From assembly GCF_000192795.1 (NCBI RefSeq), contig NW_007360627.1, forward strand, positions 21,263 through 85,262: a stretch of 64,000 nucleotides of DNA, in the 5' to 3' direction. Both the position numbers and the translations under genes were made by a program. The notes under the pieces were generated by a model. It was not told the origin of the DNA, did no database searches, and saw nothing but the letters and a program-made list of their open reading frames with translations. The stretch's first letter is position 1; every line of letters begins with the position of its first letter. Source of the stretch: Vavraia culicis subsp. floridensis (Eukaryota > Microsporidia > Pleistophoridae). Shown piece after piece: positions 1 through 11,350 of this stretch.

Positions 1-3000
1 CGCAATAGAATACATATTACGTTCTTGATTGCACTCCATTTGTAGTTCCTGGTTGCGAAAAGATAAACTTTAATTCCCAACATGAGGTGTTGTATTCATC
101 GTATCGGTGCATTCTTTGTACGTCTTTTATCTTTGCTCTTTATTTTGCACGACCTACCACGGGCAATGAAAGGTTCTACCGCTCACTCCATTTGGTCCTC
201 ATGAATTACAAATCGTTCCTCTGTGGAACAAAAGCATTTTGCGAATCATTGCATGTACTCCCTCTTCGTGTTTACACCATGAATGTAATATTCATTTGTA
301 TTTTTCGTGTTGGTTATTGTGACTCATAGCACGTATCAAATACGGAGCAAGGCTCTTTTTTAATTTGACTTACTGTCGCTCTTCAGAATGTAAACATTCA
401 TCGTGTATGATGGAAATGCGGTGCACTGCGAAATACTACAAAGTTTTTCGGTCCATACCGTGATTTTAGAACGAATCGTACGTGCTCGTTTGGTACAACT
501 ATGTATTTCACGTAAAAAAGAATTTGTTTGGACTTATCCGTACCATTCACAAAACTAACAAACGAAAACGTACATCTGGACAACCGCGCGATCGCAATAG
601 CATCTTATAAAATTAAAAGTCATCTTTAAACATTTATATTGCCAGTATCATCGGAAATCGTGTTTTGAAAATTTACGGACGATTTTGAATTAATACTTTT
701 TTAGAAGATTCCTTTTGTGGCATATGGAATACAAAATAGAAAATTGGTGTTTTGTTCATTTGCATGTATTACGTTGTGTAAAACTTGTTGAAATGGCTGA
801 TTATCAAACCTTCTTTACAGCACAATTTTGATCATGCAGCTGTGTTATCAGGGTAAAAAATTTAAAAGAGTGGATCAGAATATGTTTTGCTTGTGGAGCA
901 GAGCACGGAGACGCAATCATGTTTAAAATGTAAGTTGAGATGTACTGTATGAATTGGTGATAGTTATGATTTACGGGAAATGACTTGGTTCTCATAAGGT
1001 AACATAAACTGCGCTTGGTTAGAATGCGAATCGAATAGAAAGCGCTAGTTAAAAAAAGGATTAGGTTAGAGATAATGATTGGATAAAGGATAAGAATGGA
1101 GTGAAGCGTATCGTTTTGCTATGAATAATAAAATAGAGAGTAATGATCAAACACGAAATAACTGTAGGTCAAATAGGGAATAATGACAGATATTGATGAA
1201 ATGTAAATTAAATCATGAATGTTGATTGAGTAAGTACTATAAAGCAGAACATATTTGTTTTTTGCAAATGTGTAAAAACGAGGAAAGAAAGCAAATATAA
1301 ACTGTATTAAATTAAGAATTTGGTATAAACTGGTTGTTGGCCAAACATATGTGAATACTAACCGATTTAAATTATGACTTGTGATGAACGAGTAGTGATG
1401 GGCTAATAATAATCAATTTAGTGGCGGCATAGACAACAGTAGACCAATAAAAACACATACTTCCCAATATTCAGTGGACTTGCACATAAACACAAATTAA
1501 ATTATCTTGGAAAACAGTTCTAAATAATGTGGCAGACATGTGTTTGATCAAGCATTAGCAATATGGACATTCCTTATTGGTGGACTGTGCTGTGGCTGTT
1601 TGGATGTATCGGTTTGGTATAAATAAACAAATAACGCGCTTCATCAACTGTTTAATGCTGGTATGCTGAACATCGCTTGTATGATCGCGGATGCACATGC
1701 TTATTCCTTTTTTGGGTCGCTAACACCGTGTGCTGCATATGTGCACTTATCCAATTATGTATACGTATTCAAATTGCATGTTTCCATTCGCATAATTATA
1801 CAAAACAAGACAATTCGAATGTTTCAATCGGCCAAATTATGAGACGTTTGACGTATACAGATATGACATTTGGCATCAACATGATTGAAAACATACCCCA
1901 ATGCACTTTCTTCCTCGGTTCTGTATTAGCACGTCCTATAAATATTCTAATTGTGTTTAACACACTCGTAAAGCGCATAAAATTTTTATTTGTCCTAATA
2001 TGGCATCATTAATACACTAAGCATATAAAGAAATGATTTGTTTATTTACCCTGCAACACACAGAATACCAATCAAACAGCTTTATTGTACACACATGTAA
2101 ACCTTGGGGTTGCAACAGTGCACACACGACGCAAAATTCCCGCGGAATGGGCCATTTTAACACGTCAAAAATGTTGTTGAGACGTCACCGATAACCATAG
2201 AGATTAAGCGGTTCAAATCAAGTGCCGACTATAAAAATAAGAAAATGAAAGAGCCGCAAATGATTACAGATAGATAAACGAGTTGGTATGGTTGCTTGAA
2301 AAACCAACTTAATCAAAAAAACCATTCAAAAAAGGAAGGTTGTATGAGAATTCCATAACTACCATAAGAAACACATATAGAAATACCAACAATAGAGGAC
2401 ATACAGCAAAACAACATTGCATAGTTATGCTGCTTAAACGTATAGAATAGAAATTTTTTACAGCAAGAACTCATAATCATACCCACATAAATTTATACCA
2501 CTCGGGTTGTTTTGAATAACTAATAAAATTTGACCCTCATGAAGATTAGGAATTATAGATGTCTAGAAATTCGACAGTTATTGCTCGATAATGATCAGCC
2601 GTGGATACTGTCGGCGAGAACAGAATGTCTTGTATTGCTGTAAAGTAGTCAGCAACTGTTCAAGAACATTGTTGTTTCGTTTCGATATATTTTTCAGCAC
2701 AAAACCGCACACATTGTGCTGGTTCATTGCCAATTTGATATTTGTTTCGACATTATATGGTAATTATTATGAAATTACTATTTTTCTTTTTTTCTAAAAA
2801 ATTATTTTTTTCGAAAATTAAATTATTTACAAGAACGTATCATTCGATATGCAAGACACCGTCATAGCGGTTCTGCCAATGCAATTCATTTCGAAAACAG
2901 CATTAGGAACGAACATGCAAACAATTTGTTTCATTGTTTCTTAATACTATAATGTTACTTCAAACGGGCCTGGAATGTTATTTTAAATTCCAAACCAGCC

Positions 3001-5593
3001 GAAATTTGCATAACAAACCCGTGTTAGCACCATAATCTCTGGTGCTAAACAGGATCATTGCAGAAAAAAGTTATTTGTCTCGAAAATCATTTCTTTTCAG
3101 CGATAAAAAATTTTTAAAAGCATTTCATCGGCTGTCAACACATCCGTAAAACAGTGCTTTCGAATCGACAATGAGGCGTCCAAAAAAGTTTGGAATCGCC
3201 AATTCGGTACAATTTATATTATTTCCGACATAATATTCAAAATGACGGATTTCGAAACCAATGGTCTTCTTCATGGCGGAATCTCGAATTAATGATCGTC
3301 ATTCGAAAAAATCAATGTATCGAAAACAAAAAATGCAAAAATGGCAACTATGCCAAAATTACCATTGCATTCTTGTATATTTATGTTTCGAGACGAATCT
3401 GTCACTTTGTGACCCGAAATGTATAATGCAGCACTGTGTGTTGACATTCGACGTTCTTGTCTACCATTATAATCGGATGTGCGATTGCAGATCATTTCGT
3501 GGATGCAATCAGTGATTTTCTTGGCAACGGGGTATAAATATTTAGATTTGTACCTTAAAATTTTGTTGCTCAGAAAAATTCACCTGCTAACTAAATTCAA
3601 CCGGACATTGTTACTATTGTAGGTTTACTACTTGCGAATCATAGGCCTGATGTTCAACTGTTTTTGACATTGTTCTACTTTACCTCTAATTATTTTCGAA
3701 GGAATGTACATTATTATATTTATTTTTTCATAAAAAGGAAAAAAAGTCGATAGTGGCATTTCTATCAAAAAAGACTTGTCCGATCCAATTTATTCGTATC
3801 GACATGTCACAGCTACTTATGGTGATAGACAGCGAAATAAGAACATTTTATGCCATCCATAAATGTGTCATTATATTTTTTTAATATTTCGTATTTAGAA
3901 GGCGGTGCATTAATTATGTCCATTTTTTCATATTTTTGTTTTTTTGATGCGCATTTCTTTATGTCTGTCATTTTAATGGAAGGCATTTGATGCATCATTT
4001 AGTAAATCGCATTCTATTTCCATCATGTACGTCTTAGCCGTCATTTTCTTTTTTTTCACGAATGTCTACAACTTTCATCAATATGACTTCTCTGTGATCA
4101 TATAATTTTCATTCTTTAATTTTTTTTATTTTTGAATTTAATTTATCACGATTTCCATTTTTTAATTTTTATTTGTTGCAGTTGCCATTTTTCTTAAGAT
4201 ATATTTGGCATAATTTTCTTCTTTTACACTTCTCATTCTTTTTGCATTCCTTTATTGCTGTTACATTTTTCTTGCCTCTTATTACATTTATCTGCTTTTT
4301 TGTGGCCATCTCAATATTTTTTAATGTGCATGCCTTCATATTTCGGCTCGCTGCTCACTTTATGTTGAATGGTATACCAAGGCATCAGCTCTCATCTGTC
4401 ATTTCTGCTTGCTCTTTGCCATTACAGAACTGCAAAGGACAGCAATTAAATCGACGAGTACCACTCTGCATACAACAATACATTTGCATATTTTTGTGTG
4501 CCGCCACTTTCTGATAGCGTTTGACATCCTATCAATCGCTAGTTTGCAATCAAAATGTAAATTAAAACAACAATTAACATTTTATTTACGTATTGCATAA
4601 AAAGCGTATCACAGGCCGACAAACGCTTACAACAGCGTGAAAGCGTTAGCGGAGCGAAGCAAAAAAGGGTGCTTTCCAAAGCAAATGCTCATTTACTAAT
4701 TTAAACTAATTAACCGAATTGATTTTGAAACCTCACTTGCTTACTTCTTTCGGAACATTGGATGGTTTTGATTGACAGGTTGTTCTAGAGGAATTAGCGA
4801 GTAAATGATTGAGCACAGAGCCGGGTTCGCCTATTTGTTCAGGTTTTCCAACGCACAAATTTGTTTCACTGATTTGATCGTGTTCGTCGCAATCAAAACC
4901 GTGTTTTGTCCTGAAGTGTGATCTGATAGGGTTCATGCACGTTTTGCATGTCAGTAATACCGTGATTTGCATTTGTTTCGTGCACGTATTTGCTTTCTCA
5001 TCGTAATTTCAAATTATTCCCTTTACGCCACTGATATCAAAAAAGGTTTATACGCGTCATACACGTTTTAGGGCATAATGTTGATCTACTGATGTGTATT
5101 AAAATCGTTGAACACGCTTTGTTTCGTTTTACACTTGATAGTTTTGTTTTGACTTCTGCGTGTTCCACAACAGAGATAGTGTCACATGATGTGGTTTTCT
5201 GTGTTAAAAAACTATTTAGGAGCCATATCCTTACCTCATACCAAAATTTGTTCCTTGCGCTGTTGTTATTCTCGTTACATATTCTTGTTCTTTATATTTT
5301 CATTCATTTATCACTATTGGGTCGTCCACGTTCATTCCATATACGTTCCTTGTTTTTTATCTATTTATGTCATTTGTTTTCTTCACCATTCTTATGTCAT
5401 TTGTTTCTTCAACTATTTTCTTCACCATTCTCTTCATTAATCGTTACTACGCATCTCCCACACCACTCCCACCGCTCACATCTACAATGCACCATAGAAA
5501 CATAAAAAATAAAGATTCATGCGTTGCCGCTCTCAATATGCAACATTTATACAAATCCAAAACGCATTATTAAATATTTTATTTATAAACATT
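1..5593. other. Gene-poor AT-rich stretch
   Basis: I see no gene I can support. Open frames here are short, mostly start at TTG or GTG and show no family motif. From about 3.7 to 5.5 kb the + strand is strongly T-rich, so predicted peptides there are Phe/Leu/Ser-rich by composition. A 79-codon minus-strand frame (4733-4972) has CxxC and His residues but nothing I can name. No long tandem repeat was noticed. Confidence 0.6.
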
Positions 5594-5929
5594 TTATCTC
5601 TGAATTCTTGAGTTATCCTTGTTGCGGTCCAACAGCCCCGTTGCTATCTCTGCAAGTGCGTGCAGTCCCTTGCAGTCCACAGCATTGTCATCGTAATACT
5701 GTCTCTCCAGCCCATGTCTACTCTTCGTTTTCTGTCTCTGATTCTGGAACCAGATTTGGATTGTCCGGGGCCTCATTCCCAGGATTTTGGCCAGCTCCTC
5801 ACGAGCCTCAGTCGACGGAAACATATTTCTGTTGAAATAGTTCTTCAGGACTTTCGCCTGACTGTTAGTCATCACAGTCCTGTTCCGTTTTTTAACTTCG
5901 TACGATTTTTCCAAATTTTCCTCGTCCAT
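5594..5929 (-). CDS. Homeodomain transcription factor
   Basis: Small homeobox protein of 111 aa, predicted to be a nuclear sequence-specific DNA-binding protein. The homeodomain covers about residues 12-71. It starts with a basic N-terminal arm (KKRNRT), and the recognition helix has the invariant WFQNQR core (W60, F61, N63, R65 here), followed by a basic stretch. The residue equivalent to homeodomain position 50 is Gln. There is no three-residue loop extension that I can see, so it looks like a typical rather than a TALE class domain. Beyond the domain there is only a short acidic N-terminus and about 40 C-terminal residues, typical of the compact homeobox proteins of microsporidia. The start is the ATG at 5929; no CCC run is adjacent, but no other Met precedes the domain. 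The gene stands alone in kilobases of spacer. Confidence 0.93.
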   Translation of the reverse strand: MDEENLEKSYEVKKRNRTVMTNSQAKVLKNYFNRNMFPSTEAREELAKILGMRPRTIQIWFQNQRQKTKSRHGLERQYYDDNAVDCKGLHALAEIATGLLDRNKDNSRIQR

Positions 5930-7235
5930 ATTTTATCAGGCGTTTTTTTCTAATATTTATAAAATTAATTTGTCAAATCAATCTCATTGTTTCGCAAGTT
6001 GAAAAATATGGCAAATTTTCTGATTTTTCATTTGCTCGATTAAGAAATATTGATTTATGAAAGAAAGTTAGCCGCTAACAGCGGTGCATAAAAACGGCGT
6101 AGCACCAATAAAACGCGCTGTCAAACATGATTACGATATATGTGCATGGCACACGCGCTGAGAGGAGTTAATTAAAAGATTAATTTAGTAAATTAAATTT
6201 TTGGTGATGGTGATGTGCATGTGTATGGATCAGCGGCTGATCATGCCAGCAATGTGCACCTTCCCTTCAAATGTGCTACGTAAGAGGAAAAGGGATCACA
6301 ACATTTTGTATTACATGAAAACGTTTCGGTGCTGATTCCTGCAAGTGTCTTATCTGTTTCGGCGCGATACGCAAGTTTTATGCGTATTAATTTATTTTTC
6401 ATGTGATGTCAAATAAGCTTTTATTTTTATTGCCCTTTATTTCTGGTCGTTTCCCCGACACTGATTTGCCCTTATTTATCGTTTATTTCTTCCTAACAAT
6501 TTTTGCTATCATTAGGAAATATGCGTAAAACTGGAAATAAAGAACCTGCCACCTGTGCGGGCCTTAATAACAAACTGCGAGAACGTACCGATTTATGCAC
6601 CTCGTACACAGTCATGGCCTTTTCTGGCACAGAAATAATCAATTGGGAAAAAATCGAGAATTCGCGGAAGTATGCAGTGCTTTTAAGGACCGCGGTTTGT
6701 GAAGAAACGTGTGTTGCAGGCCATTTGGTGCTGTGAAGTGGTCTGGCAAATACTGCGGTACTGCCCGTGGACGTAATTCAAAGGAGTTCTGAGCACAGCA
6801 CTGCTCACGCAACTAATTTGGAGAAACATTTTCTAATGCTGCATCCGTAAAGGTAATTTATAAAAACTCGTAAATTACCGAATCATAGGCGTGCCGGTGC
6901 ATGCTTGCTCGTCAGCAATCAATAAATGTATTATCTGTCTACTTTTTTTCCTGTTCCTCCGTGTTTCAACACCAATTTACCTGTGTATGCCGCGTTCATA
7001 CCAATCACTAGAATGACACCTGATACGTTTTTTATCGTTGCATGATTACGTATCATGCTCGTATGTCCGAAATAAATTTAATTAAGCTTTGAGCTGCAGC
7101 CACGCCATCGCAGCGTAGCATATTTTCTTTTTGTTTTCTAATTACTGTAAAATGATCAAAAATATTTTTTTGGAATGTAATAAATTAGGATTTGTGACAT
7201 TTTATTATTTTGGAAGGAGTTCTTTATGCAAGAAG

Positions 7236-7415
7236 TAAATCGATTTGGTTGTGGACAGGGAGGTTCATGAACACCAGCAAGGAACAGGTTTGATTGCAAA
7301 CGGAGAGATTATCAAAGAGTAACGGGGAACAGGTTTGATTATAAACAGGGAGACCATCAAATATTAGCAAGGAATAGGTCTGATTATTAGCTAGGAGATT
7401 GTCAAAGAGTAGCAC
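7236..7415. repeat. 45-bp tandem repeat, four diverged copies
   Basis: Copies begin at about 7236, 7281, 7326 and 7371, an exact 45-bp period, with roughly 20-40 percent divergence between copies. The period is a multiple of three and the minus strand stays open through all copies, with a 15-residue peptide repeat containing NQTCS and LLFDNL. Whether it is translated is unknown: the enclosing minus-strand frame begins at TTG. Confidence 0.8.
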
Positions 7416-7559
7416 GCATAAACAGGAATACCTCCAAGGATTGGTTACGAACAAACCTGCCCGTGAACAAAAGGCGTGCGAATAACAAAAACAGAGTGTG
7501 TTTGATGAGGAGTGTTGCCATGCAACGTGATGCATGCGCATAAAAAAGCACCGTAATCG

Positions 7560-8027
7560 ATGCAACTGCCGTGTAGAGTCCTACAAAACCATCAAAGTGC
7601 AATATTTTGTGACAGCATCCTGTCACACGATCAAAACACGATTGCTTTGCATGTTACCTACCATAAACAGCTTATCCCTGATGAACTCAGTACACAGCGC
7701 ACAATTAACGCAACACTTTCACGTATTTATGCGCATCATATTACTTTTGTACCACGATTTGCCCAACAACTGTTCCGTGCTCCACATCTTTTCCGCTATT
7801 TTTACGCCAATAACATAAAAATGATAGCCTCAGCCTTACGCACCCCGCTGTTTGTGCACACCCCAGCTGCGATGGAACAGCGGAGTGCCCGTAGTGCTCT
7901 GCATAAATACCACGCTCATGTTTGTGCATATTACCTTATTTTCTGTTCAGATCCATTAATGCAAAATAGAGAGCAGCAATGCTTTTTTAGAAATATTAAA
8001 AATAAAGCGCACCTCGAACGATTTTGA
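7560..8027 (+). CDS. Doubtful ORF, 155 codons
   Basis: An ATG-initiated open frame of 155 codons in otherwise gene-free DNA. I recognise no domain, signal peptide or membrane segment. There is no CCC run before the ATG, unlike most confident genes in the window. It may be a chance frame or the remnant of a gene. I list it only because it is long for this base composition and is not the shadow of another gene. Confidence 0.2.
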   Translation: MQLPCRVLQNHQSAIFCDSILSHDQNTIALHVTYHKQLIPDELSTQRTINATLSRIYAHHITFVPRFAQQLFRAPHLFRYFYANNIKMIASALRTPLFVHTPAAMEQRSARSALHKYHAHVCAYYLIFCSDPLMQNREQQCFFRNIKNKAHLERF

Positions 8028-9937
8028 TTATGTGTGCGCACTTCGTGTGCACGAGGATAGCCTATCATTTCTGATTCGCCTTGTGAATCAGAAACGGGTT
8101 GTTTGTTGATCTGTCATCATCCTTGTTTATGGCTCAGGTATGAGATACATCAGTGCGTGTGCCAAGTGCATCTGCAACCATGTGCCTGTCAGGTGTATCG
8201 CGGCCAAAGCGATCGGTGAACGATGCGCCAAACGGGATAGGCCTGCAAATGAGCGATCTTCGAAGATACGAAAGGTTCGTAAAATTTAAAAAATTTTTAA
8301 TGCATAAACGGATAAAAATAAATAAAAACGGAATTAGTCAAAGGAGTAAAACAAAACGAAGCGTAAATATGAAGAGCACAACAATGCGTTATTTTGCCGG
8401 TTAAGAAGCGTGTTCCGTGTTTAAAAGCATTCAAAATGTTGTTATGTATGATTTGGTGCTGATAACGCTCTTACGCGGCTTTCGCCGTCCTGTGGAGCAA
8501 TTGATTTAGTATTGCTGTAAAAATTGGGTGTAGCTCATCAATTTTGTTCTTACGGGTAAGAACTGCGCTATTCCACAAATTAATGTGCTCTGCGGTGTCT
8601 TACGCCCCAATTGTCCAGGCAGTGGATTACATTGCTCTGTAAGTTAACGCATGCTCCATGGTATTTTTCCTTCCGTGCCAACAAAACACTCGCAACACAA
8701 ATTCAAATCATCATGCAGTGCATCTCCCATTATTCATACGTCTGCTGCAATCAGCATGAACCTCCCATCGCAACAGTTCCACGATCACTCACACGTCCAT
8801 AAAAAGAATGCCACCAACAAAATGATCGCCACACCACACCCACCAGCAAAACTACATCAACCAGCTTAGCACCACTGCAAAATATGCGTGGCACACCACG
8901 AAGAACAGCAATGAGCATAAACCAACGAGTATCATTCTAAAATAGGCACAGCTACATGAACTAAACATTCGCACGATTGCACATTTCATGTGCATGTATA
9001 CCCCGTACTCTCTCCCGTGGTACGGGCAGCCGCATTCAATTTTATTTTTTCTTGGCGCGTTGTATTTTACTATGCATCCATTTATGTTAAGTTTCCCAAT
9101 TATGCATAAATGGTAGAAAATGTGAAAATAAGAAATATGGGTCTCGCAGCACCAACCCACGCATAAACCACGAATATTTAAATTGCTGTGCACTTTATGC
9201 GATGCGGTGATCCATACGGCATAGTTAGTATGTTATGCCGTGGTATTGCCCGTGCTGTGCTGCCGTAATGTAGGAATGCAGCGTAGTTGATCGTTTAAGG
9301 TGAGAAATGTGCCTTAAATGGCAGTGAAGAAGAGCGAACCACCATTTCTATGCAGTGGTGATATTTCACAAAATTAGAATAATATTTCCTTTATGGACAG
9401 GAAGCATAATTTAGTATTTTACGTTCAGGATAGCATCACCATATTACCATGCATGGTACGGTGTTGTGCTGATCTACACCAATCACACGCTCTTTTATGG
9501 CCTGCCAGTGTGCCCTACGTACCAATATGAACAGCATTGCTAATTGCACATAAATAGAGGTGTGCAGCGAAATGATTAGCAATATTGTTTGTTTATTGCA
9601 TAAACAAATAAGATATTACATAATAAGACTCTTCTAGATTTGGAGATGCCTATTTAAAGGATACCTTTGCATTTACTGATCGTGGTGCGTACACGTGAGA
9701 GAAGAGCTGTCACGAAATAATACTGAGCATGAACAGAACGATCTGTAGTTGCTATGTATAACATGAAGAACAGTAAGGCACGAACAAATTGCTGCACAAC
9801 AAAATATAAAGAGCATGTTCATGCATTAATGGTAAGAATATGAACCATAAGAACGCATTAGCACTTAGCGTCTTTCATCACCGTTAACTCGTCCTCATCA
9901 TTTTTATTTTCGCATAAAAAATACGCCCACCCCAAAA

Positions 9938-10966
9938 ATGCCTAAACTAACCAAAATATTCCCCAATTTATCAAAAGCACGTGCTCTGCTGAATCAGCAT
10001 GCATATGACCAGGCAATAGAACTTTATTCGGAGATATTGCTCAAGGAAGGTGGAGATGAAGAACGGGATGGTGCGGATGAGAAGAATGATGTGGAGGAGA
10101 AGAATGATGTGGAGGAGAAGAATGATGTGGAGGAGAAGAATGATGTGGAGGAGAAGAATGACGTAGAGGAGAAGAATGATGTGGAGGAGAAGAATGATGT
10201 GGAGGAGAAGAATGATGTGGAGAAGAAGAATGATGTGGAGGAGAAAAATGATGTGGAGGAGAAAAATGGTACAAAGAGCGAAGGAATAAAGAAAGAAAAT
10301 AAAACAGCAGAACAACAATCAATGCATAAACGCATAAGCGAGAATAAAGAAAGTGCAGAGCAAGCAGGTAAAATAGGGTACAAAGCGTACATTTACATAG
10401 AATACGCACATTGCTTGATAAAAAATGTGAGCAATTATTTTCAGACCCTGCTGCACTGCCTTAACACGCACCAGCCATCAATTTTACAGAAGAAAGAGAT
10501 TTACGAGGAAGACCTTGAAATAGCGTGGAACGTGCTTGAACAGGCCCGTCTTTACTTCAAAATGAAGAACGATACGCATCAACTGAAGAAGGTTTATTTT
10601 CTGCAGGGAGAGATTTATCTGCTGAACGATCAGTACGCTGATGCGATCAAGGAGTTCAACAACTGCCTGCTCGTGAACGACGAGCAGTTCGTGAACGATG
10701 GCACGGTGTACAAACGGATCGGAGATAGTTACTTTTTCCTTGGCGATAAGGAAATGGCAACCACCTTCTACGAGAAAGGGATGGTCTACTACAACGGGGT
10801 AGGGAATGCCAAGAAGAGTAGGGAAGTTGAAGTTTTGTTGATGAGTGCTAGGGAGAAGGAGGAGATGGGCTTTAGAGATGACGGGGAACAAAAAGAGAGC
10901 AAGGAGGTCGAGAATGAAAAAGTGGTTGTTGATGTCACCCATCTGATAAGGAAGAAGAAGTTGTGA
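9938..10966 (+). CDS. NASP/Sim3-like SHNi-TPR histone chaperone with acidic repeat
   Basis: Predicted 342-aa histone-binding chaperone of the SHNi-TPR family (NASP, Hif1, Sim3), which binds H3 or H3-H4 and delivers them to chromatin assembly. A first TPR-like helix pair lies at about residues 10-36. It is followed by about 11 copies of the hexapeptide EEKNDV (about 47-112), then a helix with IEYAHCLIKN. Next comes the diagnostic SHNi segment, EEDLEIAWNVLEQARLYF, at about 193-210, matching the L-x-x-A-W-x-x-L-x-x-A pattern of NASP, then two further TPRs to about 290. The tail is charged and ends in basic residues. In NASP an acidic tract interrupts the TPRs at the same place, which supports the assignment. 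The start has CCCC five bases upstream. Family membership is my reading of motif order; the histone-chaperone role is inferred. Confidence 0.75.
   Translation: MPKLTKIFPNLSKARALLNQHAYDQAIELYSEILLKEGGDEERDGADEKNDVEEKNDVEEKNDVEEKNDVEEKNDVEEKNDVEEKNDVEEKNDVEKKNDVEEKNDVEEKNGTKSEGIKKENKTAEQQSMHKRISENKESAEQAGKIGYKAYIYIEYAHCLIKNVSNYFQTLLHCLNTHQPSILQKKEIYEEDLEIAWNVLEQARLYFKMKNDTHQLKKVYFLQGEIYLLNDQYADAIKEFNNCLLVNDEQFVNDGTVYKRIGDSYFFLGDKEMATTFYEKGMVYYNGVGNAKKSREVEVLLMSAREKEEMGFRDDGEQKESKEVENEKVVVDVTHLIRKKKL
10079..10268 (+). repeat. 18-bp coding repeat (EEKNDV)n
   Basis: About 11 copies of an 18-bp unit encoding E-E-K-N-D-V inside the NASP-like gene, with one E-to-K change and some synonymous changes. 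The net charge is acidic. Copy number probably varies between strains because the unit is nearly perfect. Confidence 0.92.
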
Positions 10967-11350
10967 TAGGTGGTAAATAAATTATGTTAGGGGCTTGTGT
11001 TGAAGGGAGGTGCTGTAATGCTATTAAATTGGTAGAACCGTAGCGCTGTTCATCTTTGTACTGTACAACAAATCTTTATTATTCTAAGAACACGTCTCAA
11101 TTCCTACATCGTTATTAATGTACAGCATTAATTACCTGTCATACCCTTATCAACCATAATTGCTTTTTTACCATACCTGTAGCGCTATTTATTACCATTT
11201 GCTGGTACATTGTACTTGTGCAGCGTTACTCCACCTCCTTACCATTGCCTTATCATCTCCTTACCATTGCGCTACTACCGCACTAATACTACGTAACCAC
11301 CGGTCAGATTCATTCCATTTCCTTGAAAGTACTCAGTTCAAACACACCCT
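10967..11350. other. Spacer between convergent genes
   Basis: Lies between the 3' ends of the NASP-like gene (+) and the hydrolase gene (-). I see nothing beyond AT-rich sequence and a C/T-rich run at about 11160-11330. Confidence 0.5.

Larger units (their letters stand above)
5930..9937. other. Long spacer with a 45-bp minisatellite
   Basis: No gene I can assign. It contains the 45-bp tandem repeat at about 7236-7415 and scattered TGCATAAA words. One ATG-initiated frame of 155 codons (7560-8027, +) is listed separately at low confidence. A frame at about 6521-6736 (+, 71 codons from an internal ATG) shows no motif. Confidence 0.5.

Noticed and set aside
3190..3515. Overlapping 68-84-codon frames
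   Set aside because: Overlap in several phases on both strands, partly non-ATG starts, no motif.
4733..4972. Possible small zinc-finger protein on the minus strand
   Set aside because: Only one CxxC and scattered His residues; no known finger spacing and no CCC start context.
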